A stretch of DNA of 64,000 nt, taken from an uncultured Acidaminococcus sp. Lineage in GTDB: Bacteria > Bacillota > Negativicutes > Acidaminococcales > Acidaminococcaceae. A program made the translations under genes and the position numbers. The stretch lies in contig USHN01000005.1 of NCBI GenBank assembly GCA_900554515.1, positions 18,108 through 82,107 on the forward strand, written 5' to 3'. The notes under the pieces are model-generated. The model was not told where the DNA came from. It did no database searches and worked only from the letters and a program-made list of their open reading frames with translations. This document shows, one piece after another, positions 30,824-39,948 of this stretch (its first letter is position 1; each line of letters starts with the position of its first letter).

Positions 30824-31624
30824 ATGCAGGCAGACTATGGCAACTGGATCACGGGAAAACAAGTAAAAAATTATGGCATACGTATGGGGTGCAGTGCGGC
30901 TTTGATGCTGCTTCTGGGCTTTTGGGGCATGGGCATGAGCACTACGCTGCGGCTTATCATTATCTTTTTTACGGCCATGGCAACGGCGTTCTTTTTTCAG
31001 CGTTTCCAAGTGGAACGGGCCCGGTTTCAGGCCTTTGCATTTAACGGGCCCCATTCCGTCTCCCGGCGCATCGTGGATAAAATCGCAGAAGCCGTGCAGT
31101 TGCCCGATCATGCCAAAGTCCTGGAAGTAGGGTGCGGCCGCGGGGCACTGGCGCTGGCGGTGGCAAAAAGGAATCCTACGGCCATGGTGATCGGAATCGA
31201 TCCCTATGATCCCAAGGCGGATCCGGAAAATACAAAGGAAGCCGCTGAGGTAAATGCCAAGGCAGAAGGGATAAAAAGAGTGGTTTTTTTGTACGGAAAC
31301 GCCCTCAAGGTAGAATTCCCGGATGCTACGTTTGATTTTCTACTGAGCAATTACGTCTATTCCCAAGTTCCTGTGGAGGATCGGCTGAGCCTTTTAGTGG
31401 AAAGCTTCCGCACTCTTAAAAAGGGCGGGCGGTTTTTGATCCATGATATTTTTGCGCCTGGCGTATATGGTGGGGACAGGGAATTTCTCCTGCGTCAGCT
31501 GCAAAAACTCGGGGACGTGGAAGGAGAGTTCTTTCCTACAGATGACGGCAAATTTATGACAGCGGCGGAAGCCAAAAAGCTGGACCTGACAGGCAGCGCC
31601 CTGCTCATCGGGCGAAAAAAATAA
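30824..31624 (+). CDS. Membrane-anchored class I SAM-dependent methyltransferase
   Basis: A 266-residue protein. Two hydrophobic segments (about residues 22-38 and 42-60) precede a Rossmann-type methyltransferase domain. Motif I is VLEVGCGRGALALAVA at about residue 97, the acidic loop VIGIDPYDP follows, and DFLLSNYVYSQVP is the motif IV region. The topology suggests methylation at the inner face of the membrane, perhaps of a lipid or quinone, but the substrate cannot be read. It lies ten bases upstream of a MATE pump and may be co-transcribed with it. Confidence 0.8.
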   Translation: MQADYGNWITGKQVKNYGIRMGCSAALMLLLGFWGMGMSTTLRLIIIFFTAMATAFFFQRFQVERARFQAFAFNGPHSVSRRIVDKIAEAVQLPDHAKVLEVGCGRGALALAVAKRNPTAMVIGIDPYDPKADPENTKEAAEVNAKAEGIKRVVFLYGNALKVEFPDATFDFLLSNYVYSQVPVEDRLSLLVESFRTLKKGGRFLIHDIFAPGVYGGDREFLLRQLQKLGDVEGEFFPTDDGKFMTAAEAKKLDLTGSALLIGRKK

Positions 31625-31633
31625 GAGGAGTCT

Positions 31634-32992
31634 ATGGCAACTGTACATCACTTTACCGAAGGAAAAATTTTACAGCCGTTGATCCGCTTTGCACTCCCTG
31701 TATTAGCCGCACTGTTTTTGCAGGCCGTCTATGGGGCCGTGGACCTGTTGGTGGTAGGGCATTTTTCTGATGCGGCACAGGTTTCTGCCGTTTCTACCGG
31801 CAGCCAGCTGCTTATGACCGTAACCAATCTGGTGGCTGCCATGTCCATGGGGTGTACGGTGGTATTGGGGCAGCAGATCGGAAAAAAAGAAGAGATAAAG
31901 GCGGGAGAAACCGTAGGCGCGACCATGGCACTGTTTACTGTGGGAGGAATGCTGCTCGCCGTATTCATGGCCGTTTTTGCGCCGCAGCTTTCTGGCTGGC
32001 TGCAGGCACCGCCGGAAGCCTTGGAAGCTACCATAAGTTATATCCGGATTTGCGGAGCCGGGATGCTGGTAGTGGTAGCATACAATTTAATTTCCTGCGT
32101 GTTTCGCGGGATAGGGGACTCCATGACACCGCTGTTTGCGGTTATGGTCGCCTGCGTGGGCAATGTATTCGGGGACTTGGCACTGGTAGCGGGCTTTCAT
32201 CTGGGCGCGGCGGGGGCTGCGTTGGCAACCGTTATGGCACAGGCCCTTAGCGTGGTTCTGAGCCTTATGGTCATCCGGACAAAGACGCTGCCGTTTTCTT
32301 TTTCTGTGCGGAAAAATTTCCGCTGGCATAAGAAACTTATCCGGCAGATTGTGGGCATTGGGGTTCCCATTGCGATTCAGGATTTCATGGTCAGCTTGTC
32401 TTTTTTGATTATTATGGCGATCGTTAATACGCTGGGTGTGGTGGCATCTGCCGGCGTGGGGGTCGCGGAAAAAGTATGCGGCTTTATCATGCTTTGCCCC
32501 TCGGCGTTTATACAGTCTTTAGCGGCCTTTGTGGCACAAAATTATGGCGCCGGCAAAATGGAACGGGCTGCCCGGGCCCTGCGGTATGCCATTTTGATTG
32601 CTGTCAGCCTGGGCTGCTTTATGAGCTACGGGGCGTGGTTTCACGGGGATGCTTTGTCCGGTCTTTTTTCACAAAACAGCCGAATTATTGAAGCGTCCTG
32701 GGATTATCTGCGGGCTTATGCCATTGACTGTATTCTCACCCCTGTGTTCTTCTGTTTCATCGGGTTTTACAACGGCATGGGCCAAACCCGTTTTGTGATG
32801 CTGCAGGGAATTTTGTCCGCCTTTTTGGTGCGGGTGCCGGTGAGCTATGCCATGAGTTTGTGGCAGCCGGTTTCCTTGTTCCATATAGGCCTGGCAACGC
32901 CTTTATCTTCTCTGCTGCAGATTGGGCTGGCATTTTGGTTCTACCGCTACTTGCAAAGAAAGAGATGCCGGGGATTCTTAAAAACTGCTTGA
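31634..32992 (+). CDS. MATE-family efflux transporter, copy 1
   Basis: A 452-residue membrane protein with about 12 predicted helices. MATE signatures occur in both halves: ALPVLAALFLQAVYGAVDLLVVGHFSDAAQVSAVS at the N-terminus and the matching GIGVPIAIQDFMVSLSFLIIM segment at about residue 235. It should export cationic compounds or metabolites with sodium or proton coupling. The GAGGAG site precedes the ATG. The promoter of the tRNA gene overlaps its stop codon. Confidence 0.9.
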   Translation: MATVHHFTEGKILQPLIRFALPVLAALFLQAVYGAVDLLVVGHFSDAAQVSAVSTGSQLLMTVTNLVAAMSMGCTVVLGQQIGKKEEIKAGETVGATMALFTVGGMLLAVFMAVFAPQLSGWLQAPPEALEATISYIRICGAGMLVVVAYNLISCVFRGIGDSMTPLFAVMVACVGNVFGDLALVAGFHLGAAGAALATVMAQALSVVLSLMVIRTKTLPFSFSVRKNFRWHKKLIRQIVGIGVPIAIQDFMVSLSFLIIMAIVNTLGVVASAGVGVAEKVCGFIMLCPSAFIQSLAAFVAQNYGAGKMERAARALRYAILIAVSLGCFMSYGAWFHGDALSGLFSQNSRIIEASWDYLRAYAIDCILTPVFFCFIGFYNGMGQTRFVMLQGILSAFLVRVPVSYAMSLWQPVSLFHIGLATPLSSLLQIGLAFWFYRYLQRKRCRGFLKTA

Positions 32993-33017
32993 CAAAGCAT
33001 ATTTTTTTGTGTATGAT
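32989..33017 (+). promoter_or_regulatory. Promoter for tRNA-Ser
   Basis: TTGACA (32989-32994), a 17-base spacer and TATGAT (33012-33017), overlapping the end of the MATE gene and about 20 bases before the tRNA. Confidence 0.75.
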
Positions 33018-33038
33018 AAACAAGTCAGCCGGTTCTAT

Positions 33039-33129
33039 GGAGTGGTACTCAAGTGGCTGAAGAGGACGGTTTGCTAAATCGTTAGGGGGGTTACACCTCG
33101 CGAGAGTTCAAATCTCTCCCACTCCGCCA
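33039..33129 (+). tRNA. tRNA-Ser (anticodon GCT)
   Basis: A type II tRNA with a long variable arm. The acceptor arms GGAGTGG (33039-33045) and CCACTCC (33119-33125) pair fully, the discriminator is G, and CCA is encoded. The D-loop TCAAGTGGCTGAAGA, the anticodon loop with GCT at 33073-33075, and the T-arm GAGAGTTCAAATCTCTC are all clear. It reads AGC and AGU codons. Confidence 0.97.
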
Positions 33130-33141
33130 TTTAACATTTAG

Positions 33142-33167
33142 GCTCGTCCTGTGGGACGGGCTTTTTT
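33142..33167 (+). terminator. Intrinsic terminator after tRNA-Ser
   Basis: GCTCGTCC pairs with GGACGGGC around TGTG, with six T residues following. Confidence 0.92.
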
Positions 33168-33283
33168 ATTACAAGAAATAGCATATGGGGAAGGCAGGTT
33201 AGACGGGTTTTCCTACAGAGGATTTTGTCTTGCACAAACGACAGATTTCCACCATACTATAGAGGAACAGGAAGGAGACGGTG

Positions 33284-33463
33284 ATGAGAACGAAACTTGT
33301 TTTGGCCGGATTACTCTTTTTCGTGATTGTAGGCAATGTAACCGGAGGCTGGACTCCCATGGGTAGCTGTGCTGCCGTTTTAGGCGGGGTAGCCTTGGGC
33401 CTGGAATTTGTCAAGGACCGGGATAAGAAATCTACTAAAAAAGGCCGCACCAAAGGAGAATAA
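33284..33463 (+). CDS. Small two-segment hydrophobic protein of unknown function
   Basis: A 59-residue protein with a ribosome site (GAAGGAG, 33271-33276) at good spacing from ATG 33284. A hydrophobic N-terminal stretch (KLVLAGLLFFVIVGNVTGG) is followed by MGSCAAVLGGVALGLEFV and a highly basic tail (KDRDKKSTKKGRTKGE). It may be a membrane protein with two short helices, or a secreted peptide. It precedes the Orn/Lys/Arg decarboxylase gene by only three bases and heads the long operon. I recognise no family. Confidence 0.65.
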   Translation: MRTKLVLAGLLFFVIVGNVTGGWTPMGSCAAVLGGVALGLEFVKDRDKKSTKKGRTKGE

Positions 33464-33466
33464 ACC

Positions 33467-34912
33467 GTGACAGACAATAAACCACTGCTTTCTGCCGTGG
33501 AAAAGTACCGGCAGCAGCACGTGTATCCCCTCCATACGCCCGGGCATAAAGGGGGGCGTGGTGCGGATAACGACCTCCGGCATCTTGTGGGAGGCGTGGC
33601 ACTTCAAAGTGATGTCTCCTTGATGGCGGAGCTGGATGATCTGCATCATCCATCAGGCTGTATCCAGGAGACAGAAAAACTGGCGGCCCGTCTCTACGGA
33701 TCTGACCGGTGCTTTTTGGGTGTCAATGGCACCACAGGGCTGATCCACAGTATGTTGCTGGGGGCCCTGCGGCCGGGAGATAAAATCATTCTTCCCCGTA
33801 ACTGCCATCGCAGCGTACTAGGCGGATTGATTTTAGGCGGATTGGTGCCTGTATATTTGCAGCCGCCCTATGACGATGCCTGGCATATGGTTTTACAGAT
33901 TACTCCGGAACAGGTGGAACAAGCTTTCCGGGAGCATCCGGACAGTAAGGCTGTGTTTCTGACCACGCCGGATTATTTTGGCCTGGCAGCAGATACTAAA
34001 AAAATTGCAGAAATTGCCCATGGGCACGGTGCGATACTGTTAGTGGACGAAGCCCACGGGCCTCATCTGGGATTTTCTGAGAAACTGCCACCTTCTGCCA
34101 TGGCCTGCGGGGCGGATGCGGCGGCCCAAAGCACGCATAAAATTCTGGGAGCTATGACCCAGTGCAGCTTGCTGCAGGTCAGCTATAAACGGCTGCGTCC
34201 GGAAATGATGGAAGCTGCGGCAAGCCTTATGGCGACTACAAGCCCCAATTATCTCTTAATGGAATCTTTGGATGGGGCACGTGCCCAGCTGGCGGCGTGT
34301 GGTAAAATGATGGCAGAAGCCTCTATCCGGGCCGCGCAGCGGCTGCGAAAAGCGCTGTATACCATTCCCGGTCTGCCCGTTCTGGACCAAGAACTGATTG
34401 GAAAGGGCGGCGTTGTGGCTATGGACCCAGGGAAAGTGACCATCCGTGTCAGCGCTTTGGGTGTGACAGGGCCGGAAGCGGCGGATGCCTTGCGGCAAGC
34501 GGGCGTTGCAGTGGAACTGGTGGACGAGGAACATGTTTTGTTTCTTGTTACCTATGCAGATGAAAATCCGGAATTTCCTGCTGTGATCAAAAAAATTGTT
34601 GATACCTTGCAGAAGATTCGTAAACCAGAGCATATCATTTTACCGGCAGAGCCTGTAAATAGGCTGCCTGAGCGTGTGCTCCTGCCGCGGGAAGCGTTTT
34701 TTGCAACGCATCATCCGGTGGCTTTTTCGGAGACGGCAGGAAAAATCGCAGGGGAGAGCATTAGTTTTTACCCGCCCGGGATTCCCGTTGTGATGCCTGG
34801 CGAGAAAATTTCGACGCAGCTGCTTTCTTATTGTGAAGCGATGCGACAACGAGGGCTGATTGTCAGTGGTCCGAAGGATCCCTCACTGAAGCAGATTGAG
34901 GTTATAGTATGA
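33467..34912 (+). CDS. Orn/Lys/Arg decarboxylase family PLP protein
   Basis: A 481-residue fold type I PLP enzyme of the ornithine/lysine/arginine decarboxylase group, of the compact Firmicute (YaaO-like) form. Signatures are YPLHTPGHKGG at the N-terminus, FLGVNGTTGLIHSMLLG, VDEAHGPHLGFSE, and the PLP lysine in AAQSTHKILGAMTQ at about residue 228. It starts with GTG at 33467, three bases after the small hydrophobic gene. As in many Firmicutes it stands upstream of tmk. The amino acid substrate is not determinable; a role in polyamine synthesis is possible. Confidence 0.88.
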   Translation: MTDNKPLLSAVEKYRQQHVYPLHTPGHKGGRGADNDLRHLVGGVALQSDVSLMAELDDLHHPSGCIQETEKLAARLYGSDRCFLGVNGTTGLIHSMLLGALRPGDKIILPRNCHRSVLGGLILGGLVPVYLQPPYDDAWHMVLQITPEQVEQAFREHPDSKAVFLTTPDYFGLAADTKKIAEIAHGHGAILLVDEAHGPHLGFSEKLPPSAMACGADAAAQSTHKILGAMTQCSLLQVSYKRLRPEMMEAAASLMATTSPNYLLMESLDGARAQLAACGKMMAEASIRAAQRLRKALYTIPGLPVLDQELIGKGGVVAMDPGKVTIRVSALGVTGPEAADALRQAGVAVELVDEEHVLFLVTYADENPEFPAVIKKIVDTLQKIRKPEHIILPAEPVNRLPERVLLPREAFFATHHPVAFSETAGKIAGESISFYPPGIPVVMPGEKISTQLLSYCEAMRQRGLIVSGPKDPSLKQIEVIV

Positions 34913-35529
34913 GCAAAAAAGGACTGTTTTTAACGCTGGAAGGGCCGGATGGTGGTGGCAAGACCACCCAGGCAGAGAAAATTTCCCAATGGTTCCAACT
35001 GTATGGCAGGGAAACCATTGTGACACGGGAACCAGGCGGTACGGAGCTGGCTGAGCAGCTACGGGAATTTGCCCTGGATCCGGATCGCTCCCTGTCCCCG
35101 AAAACGGAAGCGCTGCTGCAGCTGTCCGCCCGGGCAGATCATGTGGATCAGGTGATTCGTCCTGCGTTATCGGCTGGTAAAGTGGTGATTTGCGACCGGT
35201 TCAGTGATTCCACACTGGTCTACCAAGGCGTGTTAGGCGGTCTGGATCTTTCTGAGCTGCGCCAATTGGGGAACTTTGCAACGGATCATCTGGTGCCGGA
35301 TCTGACCATCCTTCTGGATGGGGACCCGGAAGCCTTATTGCTGCGCCGCAGGGCCCGGGGGGCGGTGGATAAATTTGAACTGGCCGGGCTGGATTTTCAG
35401 CATAAAGTACGGCAGGGCTATTTGGCACTGGCCAAAGAAGAACCGGAACGGTTTTTGGTGGTGGATGCCTTGCAGAATATGGCAGTCATTACGGCAGAGA
35501 TTGTAAAACAGCTGGAACGCTATAAATAA
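34909..35529 (+). CDS. tmk: Thymidylate kinase
   Basis: A 206-residue dTMP kinase that makes dTDP for DNA synthesis. The P-loop EGPDGGGKTTQ is at about residue 8, the DR(F/S) motif appears as VICDRFSDSTLVYQG, and the TREPGGTELAEQLRE segment is typical. The ATG overlaps the upstream stop (ATGA). The tmk-holB-ricT order is the same as in Bacillus and many other Firmicutes. Confidence 0.95.
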   Translation: MSKKGLFLTLEGPDGGGKTTQAEKISQWFQLYGRETIVTREPGGTELAEQLREFALDPDRSLSPKTEALLQLSARADHVDQVIRPALSAGKVVICDRFSDSTLVYQGVLGGLDLSELRQLGNFATDHLVPDLTILLDGDPEALLLRRRARGAVDKFELAGLDFQHKVRQGYLALAKEEPERFLVVDALQNMAVITAEIVKQLERYK

Positions 35530-35542
35530 GAAAGGGCAGGCT

Positions 35543-36583
35543 ATGTGGGACGGGATCATCGGACACCAGGAGAATAAGGCGTTTTTGGAGCATATGCTTC
35601 AGGGGCAGCGCAAAACCCCGTCCTTACTTTTTTACGGTCCGGAAGGCATCGGGAAAAAGAAAATAGCACAGCGCTTTGCCAAGGCGTTTTTATGTCTTAG
35701 AGATCCTTTACACATGTGCTCGTGCGAAAGCTGCCGTGCCATGGAGCAGGGAGCCCATCCGGATTATTTGCAGGTGGAACCCCAGGGGGCTTTTATTGTG
35801 CTGTCCCAGATCCAGAACCTGGTGAAAGTGGCAGCAATGGCACCGGTGCTCAGCCCCTATAAAGTGTGCCTGATTGATCAGGCCGACAAGATGAATGAAG
35901 CGGCCCAGAACAGTCTTTTGAAACTACTGGAGGAGCCGCCTGCATATTGGTTATTTATTCTAGTAACCGATCATGTGGAACGGCTTTTGCCAACGATTCG
36001 CAGCCGGGTCATTCAGCTGCATTTTGCACCGCTGACGAAAGCAGAAACCCAGGAAGTATTGGAACGCCTGCCTTCTCTGCCCAATGCAGCGCCGGGGGAT
36101 GAAACCTGGCAGGCGTGGACGGCACAAAAAAAGATTTTGGCATCTCTCGCAGGGGGCAGCGTAGGAAAAGCCGTAGCTATGTTTCAGGCTAATGCCCTGA
36201 AACTTAGAAAAGAACTTTTGGAAATACTGGGACACGTAGGGCAGGGGGATCTGCTGACGTTTATGGCAGGGATTCCGCTGGTACTTCGCAGCGAGCGGCA
36301 GGAAAGTCTTGTGATTCTTGAACTGCTTGCTCTGCTGCTGCGGGACGGGCTGGTTCTTAACACCCATCTGACGGTCCCTTTATATAATGAAGACCTGCGG
36401 GGGAAACTGACCGCACTTTTTGCCAAGTGGCCAATAGAAGCACTCCGCAGTGCATTGGATATGCTGCAAGAAGCCCGGCAGGGTGTGGGTTCTTTTGTGA
36501 ACCGGCGCCTGGTGCTGGAAGCTTTATTTTTACAGATCGGAAAGGAGGTGGCCCATGGTCACCATCGTGGGGGTCCGGTTTAA
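35543..36583 (+). CDS. holB: DNA polymerase III delta' subunit
   Basis: A 346-residue clamp-loader AAA+ protein. IGHQENKAFLEHMLQ opens the domain, the Walker A region reads FYGPEGIGKKKIAQ, four cysteines near residues 53-66 (CLRDPLHMCSCESC) match the zinc module, and the sensor region has AAQNSLLKLLEEPP. Walker A has Lys-Lys where an active ATPase would have Lys-Thr/Ser, as expected for the non-hydrolysing delta' subunit. It overlaps the following ricT gene by 29 bases. Confidence 0.93.
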   Translation: MWDGIIGHQENKAFLEHMLQGQRKTPSLLFYGPEGIGKKKIAQRFAKAFLCLRDPLHMCSCESCRAMEQGAHPDYLQVEPQGAFIVLSQIQNLVKVAAMAPVLSPYKVCLIDQADKMNEAAQNSLLKLLEEPPAYWLFILVTDHVERLLPTIRSRVIQLHFAPLTKAETQEVLERLPSLPNAAPGDETWQAWTAQKKILASLAGGSVGKAVAMFQANALKLRKELLEILGHVGQGDLLTFMAGIPLVLRSERQESLVILELLALLLRDGLVLNTHLTVPLYNEDLRGKLTALFAKWPIEALRSALDMLQEARQGVGSFVNRRLVLEALFLQIGKEVAHGHHRGGPV

Positions 36584-37439
36584 ACGGGCCGGGAAAATTT
36601 ATTATTTTATACCAGGAGACTATGCACTTGTCATCGGGGACCACGTCATTGTGGAAACTGCCCGGGGGATTGAATATGGAACCGTGGTTTTGGGTCCGAG
36701 GGAAATGGAAGAAAGCCAGGTCGTGCATCCCTTGAAAAATGTGGTGCGGAAAGCAACGGAAGCCGACGACCAGAAAGCGGCAGAAAACCGCCGGAAGGAA
36801 AAAGAAGCCTATGCCATTTGCGAGAAAAAAATTGCCGCCAGGAAGCTGCCCATGCACCTGGTCAACGTGGAATATACGTTTGACGTAGGAAAAATCGTCT
36901 TTTATTTTACTGCAGATGGCCGGATTGACTTCCGGGAACTGGTAAAAGACCTGGCAGCTGTGTTCCGTACGCGGATTGAGCTGCGGCAGATCGGAGTGCG
37001 GGACGAGGCCAAGACCTTGGGCGGCATTGGCTGCTGCGGGCGGCCTTTGTGCTGCGCCAGCTTTTTGGAAGATTTTCAGCCTGTCTCTATTAAAATGGCT
37101 AAGGAACAAAATCTTTCCCTTAATCCTACCAAGATTTCCGGGATTTGCGGCCGTTTGTTGTGCTGCTTAAAATATGAAAGCGGGATGTATTGTGACCGCT
37201 GCCCCAAGAAAAAGAATCAGGAGCGGGAAAAACAGATTATCCCCAAACCTGGTATGAAAGTGGTTACCCCCAGCGGGGAAGGTATGGTTATGCGGATCAG
37301 CCGCCGGGAACAAATGGTGGCAGTGGAATTATCCCCGGGAAACCAGATTGAAGTGGGCTGGGATGAAATCGTGGAAGTGGTTTCCCAGGCTGAAAAGCCA
37401 CAGCATCGTTCCAATCATCGGGGAGATAAACGTGGATAA
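36555..37439 (+). CDS. ricT: PSP1-domain protein, RicT-type
   Basis: A 294-residue protein with the PSP1 C-terminal domain (GRIDFRELVKDLAAVFRTRIELRQIGVRDEAK, about residues 117-155). Cysteine clusters follow in IGCCGRPLCCASF, GICGRLLCCLKYESGMYC and DRCPKKK. In Bacillus RicT (YaaT) acts with RicA and RicF, binds iron-sulfur clusters through such cysteines and helps RNase Y mature mRNAs. RicA and RicF partners are not in this window. It starts inside the holB gene with GGAGGTG upstream. Confidence 0.9.
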   Translation: MVTIVGVRFKRAGKIYYFIPGDYALVIGDHVIVETARGIEYGTVVLGPREMEESQVVHPLKNVVRKATEADDQKAAENRRKEKEAYAICEKKIAARKLPMHLVNVEYTFDVGKIVFYFTADGRIDFRELVKDLAAVFRTRIELRQIGVRDEAKTLGGIGCCGRPLCCASFLEDFQPVSIKMAKEQNLSLNPTKISGICGRLLCCLKYESGMYCDRCPKKKNQEREKQIIPKPGMKVVTPSGEGMVMRISRREQMVAVELSPGNQIEVGWDEIVEVVSQAEKPQHRSNHRGDKRG

Positions 37440-38151
37440 AACGCTGCGGTTGGACTGCCTGCCGGATGGAGTAACAAAAATCTGGCAGGACCCCACGGAA
37501 TTTTGCTTTACCACCGATGCAGTATTTTTGGCAGCCTTTCCCCATGTGGTGAAAAATGCCAAAGTACTGGACCTGGGGTGCGGTACGGGGGCCGTGAGCC
37601 TTTTGGTTCAGCAGCGGGGGGCCGGCCATGTGCTGGGCATTGACAATAATCCCCGGATGGTGGCACTGCTACAGAAAAGCATAAAAAGTAACGGACTTAC
37701 TCAGACGATGGAGGCAAAGCAAATGGATGTGCGGGCGCTCCCGCAGCTTTTTACCAGTGAAACCATGGATCTGGTGCTGGCCAATCCTCCCTACCGGATA
37801 GGGGGACGAAAACGCAGAAATGGAATGGCAGCCTGTCACGAAACAGATACCACACTGGAAGATTTTTTTCGGGCGGCGTCCTATGCACTGAAAACCAAAG
37901 GACGTTTTGCTCTGGTGCAGCTGCCGGAGCGGTTTACGGAAGCGGTGCTTTTAGGTGCCAAGTACCATTTGGAATTGAAAAAACTCCAGTGGGTGCATGC
38001 CAAAGTGGAACGACCGGCCTGGATCTTTCTGGCGGAATTTGTGAAAGGGGGGCACCCCGGACTGACGGTGCTGCCTCCTCTTGTTATGTATACGCCTGGT
38101 GGCGGCTATACCCGGGATACCTTGACGTATTACGGGAAAAATGAGGCATGA
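37432..38151 (+). CDS. tRNA1(Val) adenine-N6-type methyltransferase
   Basis: A 239-residue SAM-dependent methyltransferase of the TrmN6/YabB group. The SAM-binding motif is VLDLGCGTGAVSLLV at about residue 42, and the N6-adenine catalytic motif is VLANPPYRIGG near residue 116. The start is GTG 37432, six bases after GGGGAG and overlapping the ricT stop; the longer frame to 37348 is a shadow of ricT. The ricT-yabB-rsmI order matches other Firmicutes. The substrate is inferred from the family. Confidence 0.88.
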   Translation: MDKTLRLDCLPDGVTKIWQDPTEFCFTTDAVFLAAFPHVVKNAKVLDLGCGTGAVSLLVQQRGAGHVLGIDNNPRMVALLQKSIKSNGLTQTMEAKQMDVRALPQLFTSETMDLVLANPPYRIGGRKRRNGMAACHETDTTLEDFFRAASYALKTKGRFALVQLPERFTEAVLLGAKYHLELKKLQWVHAKVERPAWIFLAEFVKGGHPGLTVLPPLVMYTPGGGYTRDTLTYYGKNEA

Positions 38152-38153
38152 TC

Positions 38154-39035
38154 ATGGAAGCAAAAAAAGGCATTTTGTATTTGGGTGCCACGCCTATCGG
38201 CAATCTGGAGGATATGACATTTCGGGCTGTGCGGATGCTTAAGGAAGCGGACCTGATTGCGGCAGAAGATACCCGGCATACGAGGCAGCTGCTGAACCAT
38301 TTTGAGATTCATGGCAAACCGATGCTGAGCTATCATGAAAACAACAAAGAAAAAGCGGGACCAGTTTTGCTGCAGGCACTGGAAGAAGGGAAAAACGTGG
38401 TGCTTGTCAGTGACGCCGGGTTTCCTGGTATTTCAGATCCGGGGGAAGCGGCCGCTAAAGACGCCATTGCCCACGGATTTTTGGTAGTCCCCATACCGGG
38501 AGCAAATGCGGCCTTGACGGCATTAGTGGCTTCCGGACTTGGAACCACTCCATTTTTCTTTGGTGGTTTTTTGCCTAAGACAAAAAAGAAGCGGATAGAG
38601 CAGCTGGAAGCATGGAAAACCATTCCGGCGACTCTTATCCTCTATGAAGCACCCCATCGCATCCGGGAAGTGTTACAGGATATTAAAGATGTGTGGGGCG
38701 ATCGGGATATGGCCATGTGCCGGGAACTGACCAAGATTCACGAGGAATTTTTCAGAGGCAGCATTGCAGAAGTAAGACAGCATTTGGAAGAAAGTCTGCC
38801 CCGGGGAGAATTTGTATTGGTGATTGCACCGGAAAAGGCAGAACCAGCAGCGCTTACAGAAGATCCGCTGGTCGTTGTGAAACAGTTAGTGGCAAACGGG
38901 ATGGATAAAAAAGAGGCCCTTGCCCAAACGGCTAAACAGTATAAAGTCCCCAAACGGGAGTTATATAACAGACTGGTGCGGGAAAAGGCGGCACAAGGAG
39001 AATACGATGGAAAAGTGGCTGGCAGTCAGCATTAA
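38154..39035 (+). CDS. rsmI: 16S rRNA (cytidine1402-2'-O)-methyltransferase
   Basis: A 293-residue tetrapyrrole-methylase-fold enzyme. Family motifs are YLGATPIGNLEDMTFRAVR, AEDTRHTRQLLNHF, VLVSDAGFPGISDPG and VPIPGANAALTALVASGL. It 2'-O-methylates C1402 of 16S rRNA. ATG 38154 has GAGG at seven bases; ATG 38148 would be too close to it. The end overlaps the start of prmA by 29 bases. Confidence 0.94.
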   Translation: MEAKKGILYLGATPIGNLEDMTFRAVRMLKEADLIAAEDTRHTRQLLNHFEIHGKPMLSYHENNKEKAGPVLLQALEEGKNVVLVSDAGFPGISDPGEAAAKDAIAHGFLVVPIPGANAALTALVASGLGTTPFFFGGFLPKTKKKRIEQLEAWKTIPATLILYEAPHRIREVLQDIKDVWGDRDMAMCRELTKIHEEFFRGSIAEVRQHLEESLPRGEFVLVIAPEKAEPAALTEDPLVVVKQLVANGMDKKEALAQTAKQYKVPKRELYNRLVREKAAQGEYDGKVAGSQH

Positions 39036-39948
39036 AATTACACATGCAGCCGTAGAAGCGGTGGCGGACCTGTTAGAGGATGTGGGGGCCCGCAACGGGG
39101 TCGTGATTGAAGATCCCCAGCTTTTAAATGACCTGCGGCAAAGTGATACCTGGGAATTGTGCGATATCCCGGAACAGGAAAATCCAGAGGTGGTGACGGT
39201 AACGGCCTACTATCCGGAAAGTGGGGAATTGCAGGGAAAACTGGATCGCATAGAGCAGGGCTTGGATACCATTGCCCAGCGCATTGGAGAGTTCCGCTTT
39301 GGACCCACGCTTTTTCAAACCATCAGCGAGAAAGATTGGGCAAACCAGTGGAAACAATTCTTCCATACTACGCACGTGGGAAAGAAGATTGTGATTAACC
39401 CCTCCTGGGAGAACTATACCCCCCGGCAAGGGGAAAAAGTTATCGTCCTGGACCCGGGGATGGCTTTTGGTACCGGGACCCATGCTACTACCAGTATGTG
39501 CATTCAGCGCCTGGAGGAATTGGTGGTGCCGGATATGGTTGTCTTTGACGTGGGAACTGGCAGCGGGATCCTGGCTATGACGGCGGCACTTTTGGGAGCC
39601 CGGCAGGTGCACGCTGTGGATATTGATGCCAAGGCAGTGGACGTCGCCCGGGAGAACATTGCGCAAAATCACCTGGATGGCACCATCACAGTAAGCCAGG
39701 GCAATCTACTGGATGCAACGGACGGAAAAGCAGACCTTATCGTGGCCAATATCATTGCGGCCGTTATTGTTGCGGTGATGCCAGAAGTGGTGGCTAAGTT
39801 AAACGATCACGGGCGTTTTTTGGCCAGTGGGATCATAGAAGAGCGGCTGCCGGAAGTGGAAGCAGCTGCAGCAAAACAAGGCCTGCAGATTTTGGATGTA
39901 CACCGCAAAGCAGGATGGTGTGCTGTGACCATGGGAAGGACAAAGTGA
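39007..39948 (+). CDS. prmA: Ribosomal protein L11 methyltransferase
   Basis: A 313-residue methyltransferase. A substrate-recognition N-domain is followed by the SAM domain with VFDVGTGSGILAMTAALLGA (motif I, about residue 178) and DLIVANIIAAVI (motif IV). The segment VLDPGMAFGTGTHATT is diagnostic of PrmA. It trimethylates L11. AAGGAG (38995-39000) precedes ATG 39007, within the end of rsmI. Confidence 0.94.
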   Translation: MEKWLAVSIKITHAAVEAVADLLEDVGARNGVVIEDPQLLNDLRQSDTWELCDIPEQENPEVVTVTAYYPESGELQGKLDRIEQGLDTIAQRIGEFRFGPTLFQTISEKDWANQWKQFFHTTHVGKKIVINPSWENYTPRQGEKVIVLDPGMAFGTGTHATTSMCIQRLEELVVPDMVVFDVGTGSGILAMTAALLGARQVHAVDIDAKAVDVARENIAQNHLDGTITVSQGNLLDATDGKADLIVANIIAAVIVAVMPEVVAKLNDHGRFLASGIIEERLPEVEAAAAKQGLQILDVHRKAGWCAVTMGRTK

